This document shows positions 23,566-34,644 of a stretch of DNA of 64,000 nucleotides, piece after piece; within the stretch, counting starts at the first letter, position 1, and each line of letters starts with the position of its first letter. The notes under the pieces were generated by a model. It worked only from the letters and a program-made list of their open reading frames with translations. It made no database searches and was not told where the DNA came from. This stretch comes from Deroplatys truncata (Eukaryota; Arthropoda; Insecta; Mantodea; Mantidae). The position numbers and the translations under genes are program-made. The stretch is from positions 9,300,001 through 9,364,000 of the forward strand of contig CM060985.1 of NCBI GenBank assembly GCA_030765065.1, in the 5' to 3' direction.

Positions 23566-23688
23566 TAACAACTAAGACACAGCAAAACAAAAGAGAATTG
23601 AATCTGCTTATAATGATATGTATTTAAACCAATATATTTTAATAATCCTTAACTAAGAACGTTTTGCTCTATTTTGTCTGTATATTAT

Positions 23689-24062
23689 TGCGACCACATG
23701 TGCAAGAAGCTACTTGCAGGCAGCTGGTAAGTGCCTCAGCCTGGAAGTGTGGGGCCTTTGATCAGTCATTGGAACAATAGTCCATTGTGTGTTCTTATCT
23801 GTTCCAGAACATTCCTTTTGGCATGTTCTAGTAGCCTCCTCTTCTAGAACATTCCACTTTGTATGAGTAGCCTATATAAGGAAGCTCTCTTGCCCATGAG
23901 GAGTTCAGTTAGAAGAAGTGAAAAGTGCCAGTGCAGTTGCAATTTGACGAATCAGCTGTGCTGTGTGCCAAAAGTGACTCATGTGTAACATTTGTGCTAC
24001 GTTGAGTACCTAAGTGATAAATAAAGTGTGTTTTACAGTAACTGGTGTTCTTATTTGTTACA
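23689..24062 (+). mobile_element. Solo LTR with heat shock elements
   Basis: 374 bp, beginning TGCGACC and ending GTTACA, flanked by the 4-bp target duplication TTAT (23685-23688 and 24063-24066). The U3-like part has two heat shock elements (23802-23814 and 23842-23854), a TATA box TATATAAG at 23873-23880, an initiator-like TTCAGT at 23904-23909 and a polyadenylation signal AATAAA at 24020-24025. No internal retroelement sequence is left. It is probably related to the LTR at 43414-43959, which shares the TATTCCACT-like step before GCCTATATA and similar termini. Confidence 0.85.
23802..23854 (+). promoter_or_regulatory. Two heat shock elements 40 bp apart
   Basis: TTCcaGAAcaTTC at 23802-23814 and TTCtaGAAcaTTC at 23842-23854, each three alternating units at exact 5-bp period. 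The second lies 19 bp upstream of the TATA box. Confidence 0.7.
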
Positions 24063-24066
24063 TTAT

Positions 24067-24960
24067 AGTCAAGATCGTCAGTAGAGTATGTTAAATAATT
24101 GTATAAAGAGATAAAATTTTGTCCAACTAACATTAGAAATCAATCAACCGATATTTTATTAACAACTAAGAATATTATTTTTTTTTCTAAAGAGGTTAAC
24201 TTGGTGGCCTGCAAGTGGGGAATCTTCATATTCACCAGCTTCCCCTCTATTTTGTTGTGTATGTATTATGTTACTATAGTGTGTTTACTTCCACCAGTCA
24301 CATCAAGGACATGCTGCCTTATCCCCATTCTACACACTCTCTCCCATATGCAAGCAGAGTCAACAGGCTGCAACTGATATGTGAATGAGTTGCTAACAAT
24401 AATAAGTTTTGTTGGATTTTTTAGCATCAGTTTAATATTCGGCTATTGTATGTGTAGGATTATGAGGTAGTGTCTTGCTTTGTAAACATGACAGAATTTC
24501 AGCTTTCCTAGAATTTGTACTGGGAAGATTTTTTCTATCAGCATAAAGTGATACTTCACATTATCTCATGTCCTTCTTCCAGTCTCCAAGCAACATTGGT
24601 AAACTATTCCCTAAACACTGCACTATTCATCTCTTGATGATAATCGCCACCACTTTTTGATTGAAACGCTAATTCTGCCCCTTTTATAAAACCATATTTG
24701 ACTGATTCAGCTTGGCACATTATTAGATGTTATCGTTTACCTTAATGGGATCTTTAGATCATGGATTTGTTTTTGAGCCCTGTCAGATAATTTACATTGG
24801 TTTTGATTTATGTAAGTTTCTTCAATGTAAATAATAGGATGAAGGTGGTCTTCATTTATGACATGCATTGTTCTTAAAAATGAAGCCTTTGCCTCTTTTC
24901 TCTCCATCAATAACCATTACACTTTCAACATCGAAAGCCAAGTTTTCTCAAAATGTTCAA
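24067..24960. other. Intronic stretch with a Q fragment
   Basis: About 24190-24260 matches repeat Q (CTTCATATTCACCAGCTTC). The remaining sequence is AT-rich and unassigned. Confidence 0.4.
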
Positions 24961-24975
24961 ATGTTGTGTGAAAAA

Positions 24976-25209
24976 ATTAAATTAAATGAGTTTTATTTCT
25001 GGACGTTCTTAGTGTCCCATTCTATATTGGGTGTGAAAGACAGAAATGTTACTCAGAGATCTCTTTATCAGGCTCGAGGTTGTGCCATAAATCTATGACA
25101 CATGATCACCAGCTTTATTTCCCTTCCAAAGGAAGCCTTGCTAGGGATTTTTATGTCTGAAAAAGATCCATCGCCTGCAACCTCGGAACTACAGGCTAAC
25201 ATGGAGCAC
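24976..25209 (-). repeat. tRNA-derived SINE, family 2
   Basis: Same body as 13953-14231, in the same orientation, flanked by a 15-bp duplication ATGYTGTGTGAAAAA at 24961-24975 and 25210-25224 with one mismatch. The tRNA-like head is incomplete. Confidence 0.82.
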
Positions 25210-25224
25210 ATGCTGTGTGAAAAA

Positions 25225-26230
25225 GTTATACCCCATCTATTGTGTCTTTTAAGCTTTTTAAGTGCAGGCTATTCACTGCGATCACAAAACTCCTGTAAGA
25301 TTAAATCTTTGTGGAAATCATCTCGGCAACTGGTTTTTTAAGCGTAATCTTTTTTCTTGCAGAGGAAAAGTATGGCCCTGGGGCCTCTAAATTTTCAATT
25401 ACACTTCTGTGGGCTTCCTCACATATATGTTGCATTGTTCTTACAGACATTCAACATGCTTCTGCAGTTGCTGTTTTTGGGTAACTGTAAAATAATCACA
25501 AAACTTTCCTTGGCACTTTTCCAAAGGTTTAAGAAAGTTATATACTTTATACACAATGTCTTTCAACTGTCATTCAAATTTGATGCCATTATGCACAATT
25601 ACAGAACGGAGGAGTGTTGCACTGGGAGAGGGGTAGTAGGTATTGTAGATGGAGTGATTAAGCAAAGTATGGAATGAATGTCCTTTATTCACCTGCTCAG
25701 AGTCAAAAGACTACGGTACAAAGGTTTAGACTATGCAGTATTTCTAGAGTTTGGAAGACTGTTGGAAAGTCAGGTATTTCACCGCTGTTTCACATGCTTT
25801 TGTGTGAATGTCAGCTGTTTTTTGATCCATTATAAGGAATAGAGGGAGCTATATGAAATTACAATTATAAAGGCTAAAGGGAAAGATTCACCATAAATAT
25901 ATAGTACATTATTGTATTAATAATTTCAGAAAGAACGGTGGAAGTAAATGAAATTATTTAAATCACCATTCAAGTTTAAAAAGCTATCCGTGCAACATTG
26001 GGCACCCAACTAGTATTTCATAAGAATGGAAGTATTTAAACTGCCACTTGAGGTTTAAACACCCACACATGCAACATCAAGCAGACCTGAGTGTTTTATA
26101 ACACCACTAAATGATTCCATTCTTATTCTGCCAAAACACTTTTGGGAGAAAAGAATGGTTATATCCTTATTCAAGGAATGTCACACTTGAGACCTTCACT
26201 CTCTCTAAACAGAAATACTAAAATGCATAG
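25225..26230. other. Intronic stretch with degenerate Q sequence
   Basis: About 25700-26090 resembles repeat Q as seen at 30410-30680 (TATTTCTAGA.TTTGGA, TGCAACATTGGGCA). The earlier part is unassigned. Confidence 0.4.
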
Positions 26231-26232
26231 AA

Positions 26233-26895
26233 TACGAGGGCAGTCCCAGAAGTACCCAACCTGATGTATAGATAGTGGTTGTTGTTTCAAACAAATGACT
26301 GTGGTAAAAAGTACCAACCTTATAAAGCTTAAGTCTGAAGTCCAAAGAAGGTGAAACAGTTTCATTTGCAGGCAAGGTCATTGCATCAGCTTTTGGAATG
26401 TGTGTGGAATAGTTTTCATTGATTATTTTAAAAAATGAAAAGCAATCAATGGCAAGTATTGTGCAAACTTATTGCAGCATTTGAATGATAAAATCAAGCG
26501 AAAATGGCCGCACTTAGTGGTAAAGAAACTTTTATTTCATCAAGACAACACACCAGCTCACATATCCATTATCGCAATGGTCAAAAATCTATGACTTAAA
26601 GTTTGAATTGCTTCCTTATGCTATTTGCTAGATTTAGCCCCCTCTGATTATTTTCTATTTCCAAAGTTGAAGAAATAGCTTGGTGCTAAAAGATTTGCCA
26701 ACAGTGAAGAGCTGGAGTCTGCAGTTGATGTCTATTTTGCAGAACTCGATGGTTCTCAGTATAAACAGGGTATGGAAGCTATTGAACACCGCTGGGAAAA
26801 GTGTATGGAGCTGAAAGGAGAGAAATAAAGATGTTTCTTCTCAACATTTTTGTGTTTTCTTTGTTAGGTCGGGTACTTCTGGGACAGCCCTCGTA
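26233..26895 (+). mobile_element. Internally deleted mariner element
   Basis: Terminal inverted repeats start TACGAGGGCAGTCCCAGAAG and match the reverse complement of the right end with few differences. The right flank is TA and the left is mutated. Inside, frames read GIVFIDYFKK, then KLLFHQDNTPAHISIIAMVK, then LAPSDYFLFPKLKK and a C-terminal EHRWEKCMELKGEK. These are the mariner DD34D catalytic blocks two and three and the C-terminus. The N-terminal DNA-binding domain and first Asp are deleted, and in-frame stops are present. Confidence 0.88.
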
Positions 26896-26899
26896 TATC

Positions 26900-27509
26900 A
26901 AAATATGTAACTGATATGTTTGTTTTGATAATATTGAAAAAAAAGATATATTTTTAAACTAGCAATATACAATATTGAATAAGATTATTTAAAAATATTC
27001 ACTTTAAGCCAATACTTGGAATACCATATATTTTACTTCCCTTCTGTTTTATTAACAGATGTGGTGGTGATGATGCTAATAATCATCATCATGGTGGTCT
27101 GGTGGCTTGTTCCATCTTCAAGAAAACCAATCTGCTACCTCATTCACAGTCTACCAACATTCCTTCTACCTATTGGTTTATACTTAAATATTTGTGGTGT
27201 TTGATCTTCATCCATTCTATTTAAACAATCCTGTTATTTTTGTCTGTATTTAATTATTATTTCATTTATACTCAGGATCCCCAACCTCCTTTAATATCTT
27301 CACCTACCACATAACATCTCAAAATAATAATAATAATAATTTATATTACTTTTAGCATGTATGTGTGTGAGTGATTTTTTTTGCAGTGTTTAATGCCCAT
27401 TGTTACTACAAGTGGTGATACTGCAGATACATGAAAACATTGCAGGCCAGTTATGAGGATGAAGAGCTACCTGTTGGTGTGAACATGTGCAATTGGTTTG
27501 AGTACTTAC
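26900..27509. other. Intron segment just after a DESI1 exon
   Basis: Short trinucleotide-like tract (AAT)n near 27325-27340. Nothing else recognised. The first bases of the intron are GTAAGT at 27508-27509 reading minus. Confidence 0.4.
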
Positions 27510-27601
27510 AGGTCTGCAGCTCTGGATACCAGCCGATCCAAAGTAATATTCCCTTCCAAATGCAACAATTGAAGTGTGCCAAATGCCTTCCAACTGTCGG
27601 C
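27510..27601 (-). CDS. DESI1: DeSI-1 (PPPDE peptidase) exon with catalytic histidine
   Basis: This 92-nt exon is bounded by acceptor AG at 27602-27603 and donor GTAAGT at 27508-27509. It enters in phase 1, completing the Gly codon begun by the exon at 40556-40673, and leaves in phase 0 after Pro. It encodes [20 protein letters not shown] followed by [10 protein letters not shown]. Vertebrate DeSI-1 has [20 protein letters not shown] and SGGISSCPP here. The His of IWHTSI is the catalytic base and becomes His40 from the start at 40649. Intron phases at both ends agree with the neighbouring exons. No lesion is seen. Confidence 0.94.
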
Positions 27602-27950
27602 CTGCAACACAAATAACAATTCTTATTCAAACTCTGCACGGATAAATTCTCAGGATTTAGGTTCTTTTTCAATGAGCGCTCAAACACTAAGTAATGCAGA
27701 GGGCATGATGTCACATTTTCTTCCTTTTTACTTACTATAACACTTGTCTACGAGAGAGAGACCATCTTATCCAAAATAAAAATTTGGATCAATAGTAACT
27801 GTGTGATTTAGTGACTAAGAAAGCAAATAAAACAAAATCTTATCTGCATACAACAGTACGATATGTACACCATACTAATGTCAAAACCTTTTAGAAAGTT
27901 TTGTTATTGTACTTCCTCTGTATGTTGTAATCAAGTTCATTACCAGCGTT
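27602..27950. other. Intron upstream of the histidine exon
   Basis: Acceptor region with the usual TGTTGCAG. The remaining sequence is unassigned. Confidence 0.4.
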
Positions 27951-30660
27951 ACATAAAGAGAGAAAATTGTATCCAGTGTAACATCAGCTGAGAAGATTAT
28001 GTTTCTCAACAGCTACAGACTGTCAGTCATTTCCAAAATGGCGACGTGGCAAATATTCAATGGGTAAATAGATGTTGGGGGTTACTGTGAAAACTATGTA
28101 GCCTTTATGGTTAACAGATTATATAATAAGAGAGAAAATGAAAACAACATTAATTCAGAGGAATAGTGTGCAAGGGGCCAATGAGATAGTACATCAAGGT
28201 AAGTGGCTAAGCAAGAATACATTAAATGTAGAATATTTGGACAGACAGATTGACATAAATGAAATAAAGGAACAAATGAGAAGACTAAAAAGCACTAAAG
28301 CTAGTGGTATTGACGGGATTCCAGGGGAGGACATGGGGTCAGGATAAAAAGAGATCTATGTTGTTGGCACAGATATTTAATACAATATGAGAAGAGGGTA
28401 AAGTTCCAAAAGGTTGGAGAACCACTATTATAATACCAATATTTACAGGAAAAGGTGATATAAACAACACAGTTAACTATGTATACGGTAATAATTAGCT
28501 TATTATCAGTTATAGGTTGGCATTCTGGCAGAAAGGTACACAGATGGGCTGAACAAGGTAATAAGTTATCAGAATTTCAAACAGGTTTCAGGAAAAATAG
28601 GAGAACTGTGGACAATGTTTTCATAATAAATACAATGGTAGAGAAATATTTGAGTCAGAAAAAGGGTGTTGTTCGTGGATTTTGAAAAACCATTTGACAC
28701 AATTAATCGTAATGCACTGGGATAAGAGTGAGTGATAAGTTTATAAAAGCACTGCAAAACCTATTCTGGGAAAATGAGCACCACGCAATATGGTGACTAC
28801 AAGTAACATGAACACAATAGGTCTTAGACAAGGGTGTCAGTTAAGCCCGATACTGTTTAACCTGTTCATAAATTACATTTTAGAAGAAGTTAGTAAAGCT
28901 AACATTCACATGCCCACTATTAAAAATGTTGAGATCCCGGGATTATATTTTCATGACTTAGCAGTGGGGTCAATTTCCAATATTGGCTTAGAGAAGTCGA
29001 TTGAAACAATATCCAAATTTTGTAAGGAGTGAGGTTTAAAACTAAATATGCAAAAATGAAAACTCATGGTATTTAAGAAAGGAAGCAAGTTACGAAATAA
29101 TGAAAAATGGTATCGGAAGGGACAGAAATTGAAGTAGTCAATACATTTATTTGGATATTAGGCTTAGCAATAACGGGGGTTGGAAGGAACAAAAGAATAA
29201 GGTGCTAAGTACGGGAAGGTTAGCTTTAAAAGTTATTAGTGCCTGCAGACACAAACTACCAGGAATACCTATAAAGTGGTTGGAGAGAACATATTCGATA
29301 GTAGTAGAGGCCAAAATGATGTATGGTACTGAAATATGGAGTATTTACAAAGGATGGCTAGAAGTTGATTTGATTCACAGGAACGTCTGCAAACAAATAC
29401 TGGGGCTACCAAAAGGCTCACCAAATGGGGTTGCACAAGCTGAACTAGGTAGAGTCAGCAGTAAAGGAAAAATAATGACAAGAACTTTGAAATATTTGTT
29501 TTAGGATCAAGAACTTGGAAGAGAATAACATCTTGAGACATTGCTTAAATTTTCAAGACAAAACGATGAGGAGTAATACCTGGGTTAATAGAATCAAAGA
29601 GACCATGGAAAAAATCACATTAGGTATGACAAAGAGATTAAAGAGAGGGAGGGGCTTTTGGAAGCCAAACAAAGAATTGAGGACATTAAAATCCAGAAGA
29701 TATTTAGTAGTTTCAGCAACAAAAAGTCATTGAGGATATACAGGGAGATAAAGAAAGTATGGAATTATGTGGACAAAGGCAACCAGAGCACAAGGGAGGG
29801 AGCTGCATAGGCCCAAACAGGGGGTCTGAAAATAGAGGAGTGTCCAATGTGAGGAAGGCCAGATAATTATTGGCATGTGATTCTGGAATGTGAAGAAACC
29901 AAAATGGGGTAACCTACCAATAGAGATAAAGGAGAAAAAGTTGATGAAATTAAAGTCAAGGCAGGAAATCTTGAGAGTTTGGGGAGTATCTAGGCAAGGT
30001 CAATAGAAAATGGAGGAAGAAAATAAACAACCTTGGGGATTCAGAAAGTGTAGAAATATAATTTAAATGCGATAAAGTCTAGTATACCTTTAAAAATAGA
30101 CAGGCCTGATAGTATAACAACCTCAAGGTTGAAACTAGATAGGCCACTTGTTTACAGAGCAACTCCAGAGAAACTAGTATTTAGTAATGTGGGTTTTACT
30201 TTGTTTGGTCAAGAGATTGTAAACTAATGTTACATATATTGATGTATTACTAAGTGGATAATAAATAAATTCATTCATTCGTTCATGTAGCCTTCATATT
30301 ATTAAATAATTATGGGATCAAAGAGAAGGCACCACAGTTTGTAATTTCATCTGCAGCACTTATATGTTCCAATAGTTGTTTCATCAACAAAAGATACAGG
30401 CTATAGAATATTTCTAGAACTTGGAGGGCGGTTAAGGAAATCAGAAATATAAAATATATTTCTTTACCATTTCTATGAATATCAGGGAATTTTTTAACCA
30501 TTATTATGAATATCATGGACCATTACAAAATTGCAGTAATACAGAATAAAGTGGAGGATTTATCATCAAAATCTTATATGTAATTGTAGAGGAGAGGTAT
30601 GTGAAAGTAATTAAATCATCATTCGAGATACAGAAAAAGCAATGTGCAATATTGGGTAAG
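27951..30660 (+). repeat. Dispersed repeat Q (copy 2), split by a LINE
   Basis: Q sequence runs to 28108 and resumes at 30285 with the duplicated ATGTAGCCTTYAT, continuing to about 30660 (ACTTGGAGGGCGGTTAAGG, AAATCAGAAAT, CAATATTGGG). Confidence 0.6.
28109..30284 (+). pseudogene. 5'-truncated LINE with target-site duplication
   Basis: A 2.18-kb non-LTR retrotransposon copy flanked by the 13-bp duplication ATGTAGCCTTYAT (28096-28108 and 30285-30297, one mismatch), ending in a TTCATTCATTCGTTC-type tail. Plus-strand frames give reverse-transcriptase blocks in order: KSTKASGIDGIP, SEFQTGFRKNRRTVDNVFI, GLRQGCQLSPILFNLFINYI and later MMYGTEIW with a C-terminal helical region. The catalytic YADD position reads FHDL, so the enzyme is dead, and several stops and shifts occur. 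The endonuclease is missing. The clade is not assigned. Confidence 0.88.
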
Positions 30661-32530
30661 TCAGCTTAAGTGATTAAGTTCAAGAAGTTATAAACAAAAC
30701 CATGTACAAGGGAGTGTCCCATTAGCATTTCCCACTTAGCATGTTGTCTCCTCATCTACATAAAACATTTCGGTTCACATTTTGTGGTTATTCTCGTGCA
30801 GAGAAATTTAAAACTCCATTATGGTAACAGTTCAATTTATGAAACAAAATATGTTGTTCAGATTCATGTACAACTAGGTAACTGATCCGTTATATTACAG
30901 AGCTTATAAAAGCTATGCACAAGTGCTGTAGTTTGTTTCCGGTTTCTCGTATAAGCTTGATGTGTTGAGAAAATATTACTTTCAAGAGTGAGATTCCTCT
31001 GCCATTGTGGAGAAGCATAAATGCAGAAATTGGAGAGAAAATTGTGTTAAATGCTTTTAATGAATTCTCTGGAAAGATCCCACCTTTAATTGGCAATGGA
31101 TGTCTTAGCTGTTGTTTAGCAATAATTGTGCAGAATTGTTGCTTGCGTCATGTTTTTCTGTAGTAGTAATAGCAGTTTGAGTGGCACAAAACTGCGACGG
31201 TCATGAGCGCCACCCTCTGGCTATAAATTTCTTCAAGTCAGTACATCAATACAATAAAAACAAAACAAGTACAAGTTAAGCAACACAGATTACAGAAGCA
31301 GCTCTGGTTATATAGATAATCACATTCTGGTACAAAACCAATACAATCAGAGCATTCATAGAGAGAAACACCAGGATTACAAAAATAGAAATAGTAAATC
31401 AACAAATGCAAAAATTAAGCAATAGAAATCTCACAAAATATGGTAAATAAGAACTAACCCTGTGCAAATGTAACTCTACACAGTTATAAAAAACAATAAG
31501 ACACGAGAAACTTCCTACCTTAATAATCCAATTAATTCCAATCACAAACTGTCCATGCAAGACACCAACCTTGACACATAGTTCAAGTAACACTTGCCTC
31601 CCCACCACTCCAGCACCAAAATCACCCAAGAACATCAACATATCTTTAAACTCCTTCTCCACATTCTCCCTCCAAACTCTCACGAAAACTCTTCCCTGTC
31701 AACTCGCCCTTTCCTCCACAGATGCGCACACAGAACGTATAGTCACATTTTGAAATTGGACCTTAAGTCTATTTTACACAACCCTTCATTAACTGGGTCC
31801 AACTCTATTAGGCTCTTCTTTATTCCCTTTGCGATAATAAATCCTATCTTGTGTAGTCCAGGCTCAGTTGATCCACAATACAATAATGTGTGTTCCTGTT
31901 TATCCATTCTTCATTTTCTACTCCAACGTTTTTCTTGCAACGCTACTGTACAGCCAATACCTTAAGAGTTATTTGCCACTTCTTTCATTTTTCCAGGTCA
32001 CAACATAGTTTGAACATTCCAAGTTGCCAACAACAAACCATCCGTCTTAACAAAGTTTTTACAAGTGCGGCTGAGAGCCCCATACTTAACCCCAACCAGG
32101 TCTCCTTATTTCTGACCCCAGGAGACAGGGTGGACTGGTTATACCTCCAGACACTGGGTGGCTCAGGTACCTCGGGGTCGCCACTCCCGTACTCACTAAG
32201 GTGAACCCCCGAGGGCCATGTTTTCTAACCTAAAGTGCTCATCATTTTCTTTATTCATTGACTCATAAAAGTTACAAGCAAAAGCAGTATATGTACTAAT
32301 ATTACTCATTAAATGAATGGTTTCTAAAACCTAAAGTAAAGAACAGTTTAATCACAGGGGGATAGGTACAGCTGCTGAACCACTTTCATTTGTCTGCTTC
32401 TAGTATTGCGTGTTGAATAAGACAGACACAGGTACTTAGTTTCCGTCATATGTCCATGTGGTGCTGATAAATTAAGGTTTGCTTACTTCTACTTTGAACT
32501 TAAAATGGAACAGGTACAGTTAACAATATT
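30661..32530. other. Intronic stretch; GC-rich block at 32060-32222
   Basis: Mostly AT-rich. The block 32060-32222 (CTCAGGTACCTCGGGGTCG, GGTGAACCCCCGAGGGCC) is conspicuously GC-rich, like the body of a SINE, but has no B box. A CTCF-like motif is at 31206-31219. Confidence 0.4.
31206..31219 (-). promoter_or_regulatory. CTCF-like motif
   Basis: The minus strand reads CCAGAGGGTGGCGC, close to the animal CTCF core, with the GGTGGCGC half intact. Motif evidence only. Confidence 0.35.
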
Positions 32531-32539
32531 TTTATTAAA

Positions 32540-33040
32540 AGGAAAAAGAATTAAAAAACAAAATGCAATTGTTAAATTCACTAATGAAACATTAACTGCC
32601 TTCAATGAAAAAGTAATGTAAAACTATTGTGACTTAGCAAAAGCTTTTGACAGTGTGAATCATTAAATTCTACAACAAAAATTAGTTTTTCATGGTATAC
32701 CAAAATAGGACACTACATTCTTCTCTGGTAAAAGTAAACAAAACTGAAATGAAAACAATACATCAGAGGTGAGAGTAATCAAACATGGAGTTCCTTAAGG
32801 GCCCATTCTAGGTCCTGTCCTTTTATTCATTTTTATTATTTTACTCTTTAAACATCAGACATGTAGCTAAGAACATTATTATTTACAGAAGACAGACATA
32901 ACCATACTGATAAATGCTTGTGCTTTATATTTCCTGTCTTCTTGGTTCAGGGCAAATAAACTTGTTTGAATTTCAATAAAGCACAGTTTATGAACTTCTT
33001 CAAATCTCCAAATCATCAATTGCATATAGGGAATTTTAAT
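32540..33040 (+). pseudogene. Second LINE reverse-transcriptase fragment (jockey/CR1-like)
   Basis: Broken plus-strand frames read DLAKAFDSVNH, VIKHGVP-GPILGPVL and then FRANKL with NFNKAQFMNF. These are the RT palm block, the GVPQG.ILGP block and the downstream thumb motif of jockey/CR1-type LINEs, in the right order. The YADD region is lost. It is different from the LINE at 28109. Confidence 0.75.
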
Positions 33041-33046
33041 AGTATA

Positions 33047-33405
33047 CACGGTGTCTGGCCTAAACGTTTAACTTTACAAACTTTTATAACTTTAGTTACA
33101 TCAGATCCAGATAAAAAATCATTTGACATATGATTAATAGATCTCTTGCCATTAATGACTGCAACATTGACAAGACAACAATGGTCATATTATTAGGTTA
33201 GATTTGAATGTGCAAAGATGGTGATGTGGACAGGACAACAAATGTCACCAAATTTGCACATTCTAATCTAACCAAATAATGTGATCATATTGTCATTGTT
33301 GCAATGACAGGAGACCTACTAATCATATGTCAAATGATTATCTGGATGTGATACATACAAAGTTATAAAAGTTTGTAATGTTAAATGTATAGGCTGGACA
33401 TCCTG
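33047..33405. mobile_element. Foldback MITE (~359 bp)
   Basis: Nearly the whole element is an imperfect palindrome. The left arm (GGTGTCTGGCCTAAACG…, ACAAACTTTTATAACTTT) pairs with the right arm through to the centre near 33225. It is flanked by TATA on both sides, consistent with TA target duplication. There is no coding capacity. Confidence 0.82.
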
Positions 33406-33640
33406 TATATAACTAATGCATGCCATCAAATTCTTTAGTTTATAAACATGCAAACGGAAAAGTTCAAAATTGACCTTTTTATGCCCAAACTCAGTGCTCT
33501 ATTCATGTATTAATAACTTGAAGTCAATGAATACGTTAAAGTCATTTTTATTATGCCCTTTCTAATCAGCAATCAAATGTGGTTTCATTTTTAGGAAAAC
33601 TAATTTAAAGAAAGTGTCTTTCCACTACAGAAAAATCTGA
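33406..33640. other. Spacer between MITE and repeat R
   Basis: AT-rich, nothing recognised. Confidence 0.3.
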
Positions 33641-33724
33641 AACATTGCAGACAAATAATTTTTTCTGTCCACTATCATGTTACTTCTATGAACTATTCTT
33701 ATCAACTTCATGTTAATCATCATA

Positions 33725-34270
33725 AACTGAACAGGATGGCTCAGGCCGTTACGTCTATGGCCTGCATTCGAGAGGTCGTGAGTTCGATTCCCGTGGCTGA
33801 CCTTCCTGAACCACGGGGGTTTCCCAGAGTCGCCAGGCAAATGGTGGGATGGATCATTACATCCCCCAAATTTCCTGTCCCTCCATTTCATCTCCATTGT
33901 AATTTCACTTCATCTTTCATCCTGTTGTCTCTTTCAGGATCAGAAGTGTTGGCGATGGTGTTTCAGCACAGCGTGGCAGGGAAAAAGGATGCTCTTTATG
34001 GCTCTCTGTCCCTTGGCTTTTCAGCTGGCTGCCAGGTAATCCAAACCCCCTAGAGAGGCACTGGACCCCCTCTGTGTGCGGTGGGATCCCCGGTCTGCTG
34101 GGATGTCTATCTGGAAACTTAGGGACCCTGTCATTGCTGTGCCATCGTTCCTGGTTTTGGGCGCCCGGTGTCTGCTCTTACCTCATCCTTTCTCCCGAGG
34201 ACTCCCCCTCATGGGGCATAGGTACAATAACCAGTGCCGAGTCCCCTCCATAGTCTATCCTATCCCATCC
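33725..34270 (+). repeat. Long tRNA-headed SINE (~546 bp)
   Basis: Flanked by the 11-bp duplication TAATCATCATA (33714-33724 and 34271-34281). The head has A-box GATGGCTCAGGC and B-box GAGTTCGATTCCCG, then a long GC-rich body and a TCCTATCCCATCC end. Open frames on both strands across it are not coding. Confidence 0.85.
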
Positions 34271-34489
34271 TAATCATCATACACATTTACAGAATAGTTG
34301 CATTACACATTTCGTTGTAGGTAACAGAGAGTGAGTTTACAGCAGGCTGAAGTTATAGTCAAATGTTTGCTATAGCTGGACTCTCTCCATCACATCATGA
34401 GAAACACCTGAATGACAACAGTGCTTCAAAAAATGACAAAGTATTGAAAACCTTAAACCTCAACAAATAACTCAAAATATATATATATA

Positions 34490-34644
34490 TACTTAAATTT
34501 ATAGACGCTCTTTAACAGCTGTGGTCCTTAGCATCCCATTCTATACGGGAGTGAAAGACCGGTAATTTTGATCAGAGGCCTCTTTATCAAGCTTGAGGCT
34601 CTTTTACATGCTGTAAATCTGACACAGGACCACCGCCTTTACTT
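34490..34644 (-). repeat. SINE family 2, 3' part, split by LTR element
   Basis: Matches the tail half of 13953-14231 and stops at the LTR insertion. The head half resumes at 39219. Confidence 0.82.

Noticed and set aside
23350-23590. Tyr-rich and Leu-rich open frames
   Set aside because: They translate an (AAT)n microsatellite.
33625-34273. Open frames of 90-121 codons on both strands
   Set aside because: They lie in a tRNA-headed SINE with target duplications; the openness is due to its GC-rich composition.
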